Shown in pieces: positions 50,149-58,815 of a stretch of DNA of 64,000 nt (its first letter is position 1; each line of letters begins with the position of its first letter). Made by a program: the position numbers and the translations under genes. The DNA comes from Elusimicrobiales bacterium (lineage in GTDB: Bacteria; Elusimicrobiota; Elusimicrobia; Elusimicrobiales; Elusimicrobiaceae): assembly GCA_041651175.1 (NCBI GenBank), contig JBAZJT010000010.1:1-64000 (forward strand). Reading direction: 5' to 3'. Under the pieces are notes generated by a model. It saw only the letters and a program-made list of their open reading frames with translations. It was not told where the DNA came from and did no database searches.

Positions 50149-51015
50149 ATGCCTGAAAAATACGAAATCATAAGCCGGACGGAGCTTTCCCCCTCGGTCA
50201 GGCGGCATGTCATTTACGCGCCGCTGGTTGCGGCAAAGGCGAAAGCGGGGCAGTTCATAATACTGCGCGCCGCCGAAAACGGCGAGCGCGTGCCCATCAC
50301 GCTCTGCGACTGGGACGCGGCGGCGGGGACCGTAACCGTCATCATACAAAGCGCGGGCAAATCCACCACCCTGTGCAACTCGCTGGGAACTGGGGATAAA
50401 TTTCTCACCGTGGCCGGGCCGCTCGGCATCCCCGCCGAAATAAAAAATTACGGGACGGCGGTCTGCGTGGGCGGCGGCGTGGGGATAGCGGAAGTCTATC
50501 CCATAGCGCGCGCGCTTAAAGCCGCGGGCAACAGGGTCGTGTCGGTGCTGGGCGCGCGCAGCCGGCAGCTGCTTATACTGGAAAGCGAGATGCGCTCCGT
50601 CTCCGGCGAGGTTCTGGTTGCCACAGACGACGGCTCTTACGGGACAAAAGGGCTGGTTACCGGCGTTCTGGGCAGGCTGCGCGCGGACGGCGCGAAAATG
50701 GATTTCATATTCGTCATCGGCCCCGTCGTCATGATGAAAGCCGTGGCCGATTTGACGCGCGATTGGGGGGTGGAGACCGTGGCCAGCCTCAACCCCATCA
50801 TGGTTGACGGAACGGGGATGTGCGGCTGCTGCCGGGTGGAAGTGGGCGGAGAGGTGAAATTCGCCTGCGTGGACGGCCCGCATTTTGACGCGCACAAGGT
50901 AAATTTCCAGAATCTGGCGGCGCGCATCTCGCTCTACCGCGATAAGGAAAAAGCCGCGCTTGAAAGCTGCGCCGGATGCAGGCTGGACGAGGCTGCGCGG
51001 AAAAGCGAGAAATAA
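50149..51015 (+). CDS. Sulfide dehydrogenase / NfnA-like FAD-NAD(P)-[2Fe-2S] subunit
   Basis: This 288-residue protein has an FAD-binding domain (PITLCDWD), NAD-binding VCVGGGVGIAEVYPIARALK, and the C-terminal [2Fe-2S] cysteines of MCGCCRVEV and KFACVDGPHFDAH, typical of NfnA/SudB (ferredoxin-NADP reductase alpha subunit). It normally works with a GltD-like flavoprotein partner encoded next to it; none is adjacent here. The last codons (about 51000-51015), including the stop, match the inner left arm of the MITE-like element, so an insertion seems to have rewritten the C-terminus and may have cut the operon. Confidence 0.85.
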   Translation: MPEKYEIISRTELSPSVRRHVIYAPLVAAKAKAGQFIILRAAENGERVPITLCDWDAAAGTVTVIIQSAGKSTTLCNSLGTGDKFLTVAGPLGIPAEIKNYGTAVCVGGGVGIAEVYPIARALKAAGNRVVSVLGARSRQLLILESEMRSVSGEVLVATDDGSYGTKGLVTGVLGRLRADGAKMDFIFVIGPVVMMKAVADLTRDWGVETVASLNPIMVDGTGMCGCCRVEVGGEVKFACVDGPHFDAHKVNFQNLAARISLYRDKEKAALESCAGCRLDEAARKSEK

Positions 51016-51124
51016 TGCCGGACAAAATTATCCGCGCGCGCCTCACTGCGCGAAAGGATAATTTTGTGAAGGCGGTATAAAGCGATCTTTCGCCGAATCC
51101 CGCAATCCAACTGAAACATTCAGG
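51000..51124. repeat. Palindromic MITE-like element, left-truncated copy
   Basis: This copy matches 44320-44446 closely (AAATAATGCCGGACAAAATTATCC, read in parts, then the GGATAATTTTGTGAAGG segment and the CCAACTGAAACATTCAGG end at 51107-51124). The left terminal repeat is missing and the match begins inside the reductase gene's final codons. The two copies differ at several positions. Confidence 0.8.
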
Positions 51125-51135
51125 CTAAAACAAGG

Positions 51136-52032
51136 CTATTGCGCGGACATCTCCAAATCGCCGGACATGGAGGTTATGTTCACCCTCAGCCCCTTGCCGC
51201 CGGCGGAGGGAAATCTCGCGCCGGTCCTCATGCCTTTCCGCGAAAGAAACGACAGGTCCATTTTAGTCCCGGCGGGGAAAAACAGCCCGACATCGCCGTT
51301 TATCGTGCTAAGGGAAATTTCGCCGGACGGAGGTGCTTTCGGCCAGTGCAGGTTTATGGCGCCGCTGTCGGTGTTCACATCCGCCGTGCCGTAAAGCGAG
51401 CCGGACACATTGCCCGACACGGTCTCCGCTTTCAGCTGCCCCGCCAGCCCGGACACCCGCATGTTCCCGGAAACTGTGCTGAGTTTTGCGCCGCCGGCGA
51501 CGTTTTCCGCCTCTATGCCGCCGGATGCGGTATTGACCGCCAGGCCCTGCGCCGCGCCGCGAACCGAAACCGGGCCGGATACCGTGGCTATTCCCACCGG
51601 CCCCCCTGCGGATATAACCGTTATGCTGCCGGACACGGTTCCTATTTTCATTTCCTGCCGCGCGGAGTTGGCCGACACATTGCCGGAGACGGCGCTTATG
51701 TCCAGTTTTACCGCCGCAGGGGCGGAAACGGCCATGCCGGCGGAGCAGTCATCCTCTCCGTTTTTCCGCGCCCTTTCCGCCGGACGCAGCGTCGCCGTAA
51801 GCTGGCCGGAGGAAACAACGGTTTCCAGCGAGCATTTTTCGCTGTCAAACCGCGCAACATAAATACGGACAGGGCCGTCCGCCGGCTTGAAATCAACATC
51901 GCCGGAAACGGCGCTTATAACCATGCTCTCCACGTCTTTTGCCGGGAATTCCCTGCTGACGTTTGTTACTTCGGCGCGGACGGAGACGGCACAGCAGGCA
52001 AAGGCCAGCAGAATGAAGACGGATTTATTCAT
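51136..52032 (-). CDS. Secreted DUF4097-type beta-helix protein
   Basis: This 298-residue protein has a signal peptide (MNKSVFILLAFACCAVSVRA) and about ten repeats of a T/S-V-S-G-x-V pattern (ISAVSGNVSAN, IGTVSGSITV, IATVSGPVSV, LSTVSGNMRV), typical of DUF4097 repeats that fold into a right-handed beta-helix or roll. Function is unknown in general; such genes often sit near regulators or anti-sigma factors. The ATG at 52032 gives the signal peptide directly; a start nine codons upstream does not help. It is downstream of the response regulator gene on the same strand, with a 67-base gap. Confidence 0.7.
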   Translation of the reverse strand: MNKSVFILLAFACCAVSVRAEVTNVSREFPAKDVESMVISAVSGDVDFKPADGPVRIYVARFDSEKCSLETVVSSGQLTATLRPAERARKNGEDDCSAGMAVSAPAAVKLDISAVSGNVSANSARQEMKIGTVSGSITVISAGGPVGIATVSGPVSVRGAAQGLAVNTASGGIEAENVAGGAKLSTVSGNMRVSGLAGQLKAETVSGNVSGSLYGTADVNTDSGAINLHWPKAPPSGEISLSTINGDVGLFFPAGTKMDLSFLSRKGMRTGARFPSAGGKGLRVNITSMSGDLEMSAQ

Positions 52033-52099
52033 GGGGGTAATGCGCGCGCGGACGGACAAATCCGCGCCGCGACACTCGCGGCGCGGGCGGCGGCGCGGC

Positions 52100-52756
52100 T
52101 TATAAATGCGTTATGCCCTCTTTAAGGGCGTAGCGTATAAGCTCGGCCTGTTTGTGGATGTCCAGCTTGCGCATTATGTTGTTGCGGTGCACATGCACGG
52201 TGTTGAGCGAAAGCCCGAATTCCGCCGCGATTTCCTTGCTGGAATAGCCCTCGGCGATAAGCTGCAGCACCTCGCGCTCCTTGGGCGTCAGCGTGGGCAG
52301 CGACGATGGCGCAGGCATCGGCCCCTGCCCCAGGAAACCCTGCACCACGTACTTGGACACTTTCGGGCACAGATAGAAGCGCCCCGCGTTCACCTCGCGC
52401 ACGGCCTGAATGATTTCATCCGAGTTGGAAAGTTTGACTATGAACCCCCGCGCGCCGGCCTTTAGCGCCTTTTCAACGGAAGGGCTGTCGTCGTGCATGC
52501 TCAGCATGACCACTTTGCTCTTGGAGCGCGTTCTCAGGAGGCGGCGCGTGGTTTCCACGCCGTTTAGCAGCGGCATGGAGATGTCTATCAAAAAAACATC
52601 GGCTAGGTCGGGATTTGCCTGCACCATGTCCAGCAATTCCTTGCCGTTGGAGGCTTCGCCGGTTATGGTGATGTCGGGCGCTTTGCGCTCCAGCGCTGCG
52701 CGTATGCCGTCCCGCACAACGGAATGATCGTCCGCTATTGCCAGCTTTATAGTCAT
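52100..52756 (-). CDS. NarL/FixJ-type response regulator
   Basis: This 218-residue protein has a receiver domain with acidic pocket ADD (residues 8-10), phospho-acceptor D58 in FLIDISMP and Lys in FIVKLS, and a C-terminal LuxR-type HTH (LTPKEREVLQLIAEGYSSKE to LNTVHVHRNNIMRKL). It is a transcription regulator. It overlaps the HPt gene by four bases, so the two are co-expressed. No histidine kinase is in the window. Confidence 0.92.
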   Translation of the reverse strand: MTIKLAIADDHSVVRDGIRAALERKAPDITITGEASNGKELLDMVQANPDLADVFLIDISMPLLNGVETTRRLLRTRSKSKVVMLSMHDDSPSVEKALKAGARGFIVKLSNSDEIIQAVREVNAGRFYLCPKVSKYVVQGFLGQGPMPAPSSLPTLTPKEREVLQLIAEGYSSKEIAAEFGLSLNTVHVHRNNIMRKLDIHKQAELIRYALKEGITHL

Positions 52757-53082
52757 GCCTTCCTCCCACTTTCCGATTTTACCGCGGTTTCCAGCCCGGC
52801 CAGTTTCCGGACTATGCCGCGCGCGGTATGCCCGGCTTTGAATGCCGTTTCCGCTGCCAGGGCCGCTTCCATGGAGCGCAAAAGCCGCAGATTCGCCGCG
52901 CAGCCCTTTACCGAATGCATTATTTCCGCGCCGGAGTTCATATCCCCGGACAGCGCCGCGGCCCTGGCCTGCGCCAGCTGTGCCGCGGTCTGGGCCGCAA
53001 AATCTGCAACCAGCCCGTCATAAACGGCTTCGTCTATGCCGCCCAGTTCCTCAAGAATTCGTTCTTTAGCCTTGTCCGGCAT
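52753..53082 (-). CDS. Histidine-phosphotransfer (HPt) protein
   Basis: This 109-residue helical protein has the HPt phosphorylation motif IMHSVKGCAANL with H56. It should shuttle phosphoryl groups from a hybrid kinase to the response regulator encoded downstream in the same transcript. The ATG at 53082 is taken as start since HPt proteins of this size begin near MPDKA; the longer opening upstream runs through the promoter and is rejected. AAAGGG is 9 bases upstream. Confidence 0.8.
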   Translation of the reverse strand: MPDKAKERILEELGGIDEAVYDGLVADFAAQTAAQLAQARAAALSGDMNSGAEIMHSVKGCAANLRLLRSMEAALAAETAFKAGHTARGIVRKLAGLETAVKSESGRKA

Positions 53083-53106
53083 GATTGTATAGCCCTTTAT
53101 TGTTAC

Positions 53107-53135
53107 ATTGTACGCAATTAAACACGAGATGCCAA
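53107..53135 (-). promoter_or_regulatory. Promoter of the HPt/response-regulator operon
   Basis: On the minus strand TTGGCA (53135-53130), 17 bases, TACAAT (53112-53107). Transcription would begin near 53100, leaving a leader of about 18 bases before the HPt ATG. Confidence 0.7.
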
Positions 53136-53230
53136 GCGGAATTGTCGCGGAGCCTTTTTGCCCCTTTCTGGACAGGCCGCCAAAATTATACACTGGAGGG
53201 GACGTTACTTCCCTAATATAAGGAGCTTTT

Positions 53231-56200
53231 ATGGAACGCAAGCTTGTCGCCATGGACGCAAACACCGCCGCCGCGCATACCGCGCACGCGACCAACGAGG
53301 TGATTGCGATTTATCCGATAACGCCCTCCTCCGTGATGGGCGAACTGAGCGATTTGAAATCCGCCAAGGGCGAAAAAAATATCTGGGGCGATATCCCCGA
53401 AGTCATAGAAATGCAGTCCGAGGGCGGCGCCTCCGGCGCGGTGCACGGCGCGCTTACCGCCGGCTCGCTGACCACCACCTTCACCGCCTCGCAGGGCCTG
53501 CTGCTGATGATACCGAACATGTACAAAATCGCGGGCGAGCTGTCGCCGCTGGTGTTCCATGTCTCGGCCCGGGCGGTGGCGACGCACGCCCTGTCCATTT
53601 TCGGCGACCATTCGGACGTGATGGCCTGCCGCCAGACCGGTTTTGCGATGCTGGCCTCCGCCAATCCGCAGGAGGCGATGGATTTCGCCCTCATCTCCCA
53701 GGCGGCGGCGCTGGAATCCCGCGTTCCTTTCCTGCATTTCTTTGACGGGTTCCGCAGCTCGCACGAACTGAACATGGTGGAGCCGCTCTCTTTTGACCAG
53801 ATGAGGGCCATGCTGCCGGAAGAGCTGATTGCAAAATACCGCGAGATGGCGCTGGACCCGGAGCGGCCCGTGCTGCGCGGCACCGCCCAGAACCCGGACG
53901 TTTTCTTCCAGGCGCGCGAAACCGCCAACCCCTATTACGACAAATGCGCCGCCATCACCGCCAAAGCGATGGAGAAATTCGCCAAAACCGCCGGGCGCAA
54001 ATACTCGCTTATTGAATACTACGGCGACAAGGACGCAAAACAGATAACCGTCATCATGGCCTCCGGCGCAGACACCGTGCGCGAAACGGTGGACTACCTC
54101 AACGCCCAGGGCGGAAAATACGGCGTCATCAAGGTGAACCTGTACCGCCCGTTCCCGGTAAAGGAATTCGTGGACGCGATTCCTGCCTCCGTGGAAGGCA
54201 TAGCGGTGCTGGACCGCACCAAAGAGCCGGGTGCCGTCGGCGAGCCGCTGTATCAGGACGTTTGCGCCGCGCTGCTTTCCAAAGCCGGGCGCGCCAAATT
54301 CGCCAAGACCCCGCCGGTGATAGGCGGGCGCTACGGGCTGGGCTCCAAGGAATTCACCCCGGCCATGGTGAAAGCGGTATACACGAAGAGCGGGCTCAAA
54401 CACCCGGAGCAGGGCTTTACCGTCGGCATCAACGACGACCTGACGGGGCTGAGCCTCTCCCACGACGCGGCCTTTGACATTGAAGGCAAAGACGTTTTCC
54501 GCGCGCTGTTCTACGGACTGGGCTCCGACGGGACGGTGGGCGCCAACAAAAATACCATCAAAATCATCAGCGAGGAAACCGACAACTACGCGCAGGGCTA
54601 CTTCGTCTACGACTCCAAGAAGGCGGGCTCCATGACGGTGTCGCATGTGCGCTTCGGCAAAAACTACATACGCGCGCCGTACCTTATAAACAAGGCCAGG
54701 TTCATCGGCTGCCACCAGTTCAGCTTCCTGGAAAAATACGACATGCTCTCCCGCGCGGAGGAAGGCGCGGTGTTCCTGCTCAGCAGCCCCTACAGCGCCG
54801 CCGAGGTGTGGGCCAAAATCCCCTGCGAGGTGCAGCAGGCGGTGATAGACAAAAAACTGAAGTTTTATGTCGTCAACGCCTCCGAAATCGCAAATCAGAC
54901 CGGGATGGGCGCGCGCATAAACGTCATCATGCAGACGGCGTTTTTCGCCATCTCCGGCGTGCTGCCCAAGGACGAGGCCATCTCCGCCATCAAGAACGCG
55001 ATTAAAAAGACCTACTCGCGCAAGGGCGAGGACGTGGTCAAAAAGAACTACGCCGCCGTGGACGCCACGGTTGCCGCGATAGAGCAGGTCAAAGTCCCCT
55101 CCAATGCCGACTCGTGCATACGCCGCCAGCCGGCGGTTCCGGCGGACAGCCCGCAGTTCGTGCGCGAGGTGCTGGGCGAGATGATAGCCTTCCGCGGCGA
55201 CGATATACCCGTCTCCAAATTCCCCGCGGGCGGCGTTTTCCCGACGGCCACCTCCCAGTACGAAAAGCGCAATATCGCGCTGGAATCCCCGGTCTGGGAG
55301 CCGGACCTCTGCATACAGTGCGGCATCTGCTCGCTTGTCTGCCCGCACGCCGCCATACGGATAAAAGCGCACGACGGCGCCAACGCCCCCAAATCCTTCA
55401 AGACAGCCGAGGGCAAGGGCGACCTCAAGGGCCTCAAGTTCACCGCGCAGGTCGCGGTGGAAGACTGCACCGGCTGCGGCGCCTGCGTCTACAACTGCCC
55501 GGCCAAGGACAAGAACAATCCGCAGCGCAAGGCCATCAACCTGGCCCCCCAGACACCGCTGCGCGAGACCGAGATAGAAAACTTCAAATACTTCATGGCG
55601 CTGGAAGACAAGGCCGCCGCGAAGGTCAACCGGTTTACCATAAAAGGCAGCCAGCTCCAGCGGCCCCTGTTTGAGTTCTCCGGCGCGTGCGGCGGCTGCG
55701 GCGAGACGCCGTATGTCAAGCTGCTTACCCAGCTGGTCGGCGACCACGCCGCCATAGCAAACGCCACCGGCTGCTCCTCAATCTACGGCGGCAACCTGCC
55801 GACTACGCCCTATGCCAAGCGCTCCGACGGCAAAGGCCCGGCATGGAGCAACTCGCTGTTTGAGGATAATGCAGAGTTCGGGCTGGGAATGCGCCTCGCC
55901 TACGACCAGCTTGGCGCGGAGGCGCGCGCGCTGCTCAAAAAGCTGTCCGCCTCAACCCTGCCGGCCAGCAAAAAACTGGCAGACGACATCATCGCCTGCG
56001 CCCAGAAGGACTGGGTTGAGATAGAACAGCAGCGCGGACGGGTGGCGGACCTCAAGCGCGCGCTTGGCGGCAAAACCGGCCAGGACGAAATCCGGCTGGC
56101 CGCGATAGCCGATTACCTTGTCAAAAAATCCGTCTGGATACTGGGCGGCGACGGCTGGGCTTATGACATCGGTTACGGCGGGCTGGACCATGTGCTTGCC

Positions 56201-56812
56201 TCCGGCAGGAACGTAAAAATCCTCGTGCTGGACACCGAGGTTTACTCCAACACCGGCGGCCAGATGTCCAAGGCCACGCCCACGGGCGCGGTGGCGCAGT
56301 TCGCCGCCGGCGGCAAGATGCTGCCCAAGAAAGACCTGGGCATGATCTCCATGACCTACGGCAACATCTATGTCGCCAGCGTAAACATCGGCGCGAACTA
56401 CCAGCAGACCATCAAGGCGTTTGAGGAGGCCGAGGCTTATGACGGCCCCGCCATCATCATCGCCTATTCGCATTGCATAGCGCACGGCATAGACATGCGC
56501 TCCGGCATGGGCGAAGGCAAAAAGGCGGTCGCCAGCGGGCGGTGGATACTCTACCGCTTCAACCCGGCGCTGCGCGCGCAGAAGAAAAACCCGCTTGCCA
56601 TAGACAGCGGCGCGCCCACCATCCCGCTGGAGCAGTACATGTCCGGCGAGAACAGGTTCCGCGCCCTCGCCGCCTCCAACCCGGATGCCGCAAAACGGCT
56701 GATGAAGCTGGCGGACGAGGAGTACAAATGGCGGCTCAGCGTCTACCGCCAGATAGCCGCCATGTCCTGCGACACGGAAAAGAAAGAGGAAAAGGTCCCC
56801 CAGGCAGCCTAG
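53231..56812 (+). CDS. nifJ: Pyruvate:ferredoxin (flavodoxin) oxidoreductase, single chain
   Basis: This 1193-residue protein has the full NifJ domain order: pyrimidine-binding domain (YPITPSSVMGELSD), transketolase-C and gamma domains, two [4Fe-4S] motifs (CIQCGICSLVCP and CTGCGACVYNCP) at about residues 695-760, and the ThDP domain (GDGWAYDIGYGGLDHV, DTEVYSNTGGQ). It converts pyruvate and CoA to acetyl-CoA, CO2 and reduced ferredoxin, and would supply acetyl-CoA for the Kce reaction. AAGGAG lies 6 bases before the ATG. It is transcribed alone and ends before a cluster of hairpins. Confidence 0.95.
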   Translation: MERKLVAMDANTAAAHTAHATNEVIAIYPITPSSVMGELSDLKSAKGEKNIWGDIPEVIEMQSEGGASGAVHGALTAGSLTTTFTASQGLLLMIPNMYKIAGELSPLVFHVSARAVATHALSIFGDHSDVMACRQTGFAMLASANPQEAMDFALISQAAALESRVPFLHFFDGFRSSHELNMVEPLSFDQMRAMLPEELIAKYREMALDPERPVLRGTAQNPDVFFQARETANPYYDKCAAITAKAMEKFAKTAGRKYSLIEYYGDKDAKQITVIMASGADTVRETVDYLNAQGGKYGVIKVNLYRPFPVKEFVDAIPASVEGIAVLDRTKEPGAVGEPLYQDVCAALLSKAGRAKFAKTPPVIGGRYGLGSKEFTPAMVKAVYTKSGLKHPEQGFTVGINDDLTGLSLSHDAAFDIEGKDVFRALFYGLGSDGTVGANKNTIKIISEETDNYAQGYFVYDSKKAGSMTVSHVRFGKNYIRAPYLINKARFIGCHQFSFLEKYDMLSRAEEGAVFLLSSPYSAAEVWAKIPCEVQQAVIDKKLKFYVVNASEIANQTGMGARINVIMQTAFFAISGVLPKDEAISAIKNAIKKTYSRKGEDVVKKNYAAVDATVAAIEQVKVPSNADSCIRRQPAVPADSPQFVREVLGEMIAFRGDDIPVSKFPAGGVFPTATSQYEKRNIALESPVWEPDLCIQCGICSLVCPHAAIRIKAHDGANAPKSFKTAEGKGDLKGLKFTAQVAVEDCTGCGACVYNCPAKDKNNPQRKAINLAPQTPLRETEIENFKYFMALEDKAAAKVNRFTIKGSQLQRPLFEFSGACGGCGETPYVKLLTQLVGDHAAIANATGCSSIYGGNLPTTPYAKRSDGKGPAWSNSLFEDNAEFGLGMRLAYDQLGAEARALLKKLSASTLPASKKLADDIIACAQKDWVEIEQQRGRVADLKRALGGKTGQDEIRLAAIADYLVKKSVWILGGDGWAYDIGYGGLDHVLASGRNVKILVLDTEVYSNTGGQMSKATPTGAVAQFAAGGKMLPKKDLGMISMTYGNIYVASVNIGANYQQTIKAFEEAEAYDGPAIIIAYSHCIAHGIDMRSGMGEGKKAVASGRWILYRFNPALRAQKKNPLAIDSGAPTIPLEQYMSGENRFRALAASNPDAAKRLMKLADEEYKWRLSVYRQIAAMSCDTEKKEEKVPQAA

Positions 56813-56825
56813 CCGCAGGCTGAAC

Positions 56826-56914
56826 CCGGCGCGGCCAGCCGCCGCGCCGGAAGACGGCAGTCCCGAATTCCGGGACCGGCTCTTGCTCCGGCTGCAACCT
56901 GCGGTTGCAGCCGG
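56826..56914. other. Three consecutive hairpins between nifJ and lnt
   Basis: CCGGCGCGG 56826-56834 pairs with CCGCGCCGG 56842-56850; GTCCCG 56860-56865 with CGGGAC 56871-56876; CCGGCTGCAAC 56888-56898 with GTTGCAGCCGG 56904-56914. No long T-run follows, so termination at nifJ is possible but not certain. The last hairpin is 8 bases before the lnt start codon and would expose or hide it. Confidence 0.6.
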
Positions 56915-56922
56915 AATTATTT

Positions 56923-58815
56923 ATGGAAGAAACAAATCCGGGCAGGGCGATTATTAAACCCGGCGGCGGGAAATGGGCGAAGCATGTCCGCTGGCGCGGG
57001 GCGGAACCGGAGGTGCGCGGCGTCGGCGCGAAAATATCGCTGCCGGACGCGGCGAAAACCGGCGCGCCCCGGCATTCGCCGTTGTGGTTTGCGGTTTGCG
57101 CCGCGATATTCGCGCTGACGCTGGCGGCGGCCTGGCTGAAGCCGGAGTGGGGCTTTCTGGCCTGGCTTGCGCTTGCGCCTTTCGGCCTTGCTTCTCTGCG
57201 CGCGGGCGGCGCGCTGCGCGCGGCGGCCTTCGGCTGGCTGGCGGGGTTCTTATTTTATCTCTTGGGGCTTTACTGGATTTTCCCGACCTGCCGGGCGGGG
57301 GCGCTGGGCATAGGGCAGTCGCTGCTGGCATGGGTCGTGCTGGCGGAGATACTGGCTCTCCAGTGGGCGGCTGCCGCCGCGCTGACGCGCAAGCTGGCGC
57401 GCTACGGGCGGCTGTTTCCGCTGCTGGCGGCGGCGGCTTTCACCGCGGTTGAATATCTGGCGGTCTGCGCCGGCGGACAGGGCGGCTGGTTCCCCTGGTT
57501 CCTGCTTGGGTACACGCAATGGCAGAACGCGCAGCTTATTCAAATTGCGGCGTTTGCCGGGGTGTACGGCGTCGGCTTTATTGTCGCGTTTTTCGGGTTT
57601 TCGCTGGCGCGCTGGATTGGAATAATCACCGGCGGGCATGTGTCCGCCCGCGCGGCGGCAGTGTCGTTTTTGCGCGGTATGGCGGCTCCGGCTGCGGTTG
57701 CGGCGGCTGTCGTTGTCTTCGGCTATTTCCGGCTGGACATGGCAAGGCAGGAACGGCGCGGCTGGCCGGAGATCGTTGTCGCCGTCATTCAGCCCGATAT
57801 CGCGCAGTACAAAAAATGGGAGCCGGCTTTTGAGGATGAAATCCTGTCGCGGGAGGCGGCTTTGGCCGCGCTTGCGGCCAAAGCCGCGCCGAAACTGGTA
57901 ATCTGGCCAGAATCCGCACTGCCGGGGCCAATGGACGAGGAGAAATACTCCGCCTTCGTCCGCGCAATCGCGCTGGCAACCGGCGGCTGGCAGCTAATCG
58001 GCACGGTGCGCGGGGCGGGGGGCAGGGATTTCGTCTCGGCATATGCGGTTTCGCCGGAGGGCGCGGTTGCGGGAATATACGACAAAAGGCGGCTGGTGCC
58101 TTTCGGCGAATTCGTGCCTTTCCGCGATATTCTGGGGCGGTTTGCCGCGCCGGTCAACAAGCTGGGCGAATTTTCAGCCGGTTCCGCGGACCAGCGCCCG
58201 CTTGAGGTTGCGGGGCTCTCGCTCAATATCGGAATCTGCTACGAGACTATTTTCCCGCAGCTCTGGCGCGGCTGGCGGGCGGAACAGGACATCGCGGTAA
58301 TTCCCGGCGCGCTGTCGGCGCGGTTTGCGCCGCTGCAAAAGCTGCTGGACAGGGCTTTGGAGAATATACTGCTGCCATTCGGCTTCCTGCCGCCGGAATC
58401 TTATGTTACCCGCAAAAACAAATCCGCTTTTGATGGCAGCGGCGCGCTAAGCCTGGCGCCGCAGCCGGTTTCGCCGCAGGCGAAACCGGCTGCGCCACGG
58501 CTGCTGGTCAGCCTCACCAATGACGGCTGGTATCTGGATACCGCCGCGCCGCGCCAGCATTTCGCGGCGGCGGTGTTGCGCGCGGTTGAAAGCGGCATCC
58601 CGCTGGTCCGCGCCGCCAATACCGGAATTTCCGGCTGGATAGACGGTTCGGGAATAGTCCGCGGCCGCACGGAGCTTAACACGCCGGCTGCGCCGGTTTA
58701 CCGCATAGCCGTTTCGCCGTCGCAGAGCTTTTATGCGGATTTCGGCGATATTTTCGCCGGACTGTGCTGCGTCGCGGCGGGCTGCGCGCTTTTGGCCGCC
58801 GTTCTGTTTTTATGA
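56923..58815 (+). CDS. lnt: Apolipoprotein N-acyltransferase with an internal insertion
   Basis: This is a 630-residue protein, longer than the usual 500-540. Six or so N-terminal helices are followed by the nitrilase-type catalytic domain with the triad in IWPESALP (Glu), YDKRRLVPFGEFVPF (Lys) and IGICYETIFP (Cys). It N-acylates lipoproteins, matching the lipoproteins of this window. Between the catalytic Cys region and the conserved SLTNDGWYLD lie about 75 extra residues, part of which (PQPVSPQAKPAAP) is coded by a perfect 16-bp palindrome. The N-terminus also has a 50-residue soluble extension. An ATG at 56923 is preferred over a TTG inside the hairpin at 56905. Confidence 0.88.
   Translation: MEETNPGRAIIKPGGGKWAKHVRWRGAEPEVRGVGAKISLPDAAKTGAPRHSPLWFAVCAAIFALTLAAAWLKPEWGFLAWLALAPFGLASLRAGGALRAAAFGWLAGFLFYLLGLYWIFPTCRAGALGIGQSLLAWVVLAEILALQWAAAAALTRKLARYGRLFPLLAAAAFTAVEYLAVCAGGQGGWFPWFLLGYTQWQNAQLIQIAAFAGVYGVGFIVAFFGFSLARWIGIITGGHVSARAAAVSFLRGMAAPAAVAAAVVVFGYFRLDMARQERRGWPEIVVAVIQPDIAQYKKWEPAFEDEILSREAALAALAAKAAPKLVIWPESALPGPMDEEKYSAFVRAIALATGGWQLIGTVRGAGGRDFVSAYAVSPEGAVAGIYDKRRLVPFGEFVPFRDILGRFAAPVNKLGEFSAGSADQRPLEVAGLSLNIGICYETIFPQLWRGWRAEQDIAVIPGALSARFAPLQKLLDRALENILLPFGFLPPESYVTRKNKSAFDGSGALSLAPQPVSPQAKPAAPRLLVSLTNDGWYLDTAAPRQHFAAAVLRAVESGIPLVRAANTGISGWIDGSGIVRGRTELNTPAAPVYRIAVSPSQSFYADFGDIFAGLCCVAAGCALLAAVLFL
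58460..58494. repeat. 16-bp perfect palindrome inside lnt
   Basis: CGCAGCCGGTTTCGCC (58460-58475) and GGCGAAACCGGCTGCG (58479-58494) surround GCA. It lies in the extra segment of Lnt relative to the family and keeps the reading frame, as in REP-like elements captured by genes. Confidence 0.75.

Noticed and set aside
53113..53295. Longer start for the HPt protein
   Set aside because: It would translate through the predicted promoter and the nifJ ribosome-binding region.
53213..55747. An 844-codon minus-strand open frame across nifJ
   Set aside because: The plus strand encodes a complete NifJ; the antisense frame shows no family signatures.
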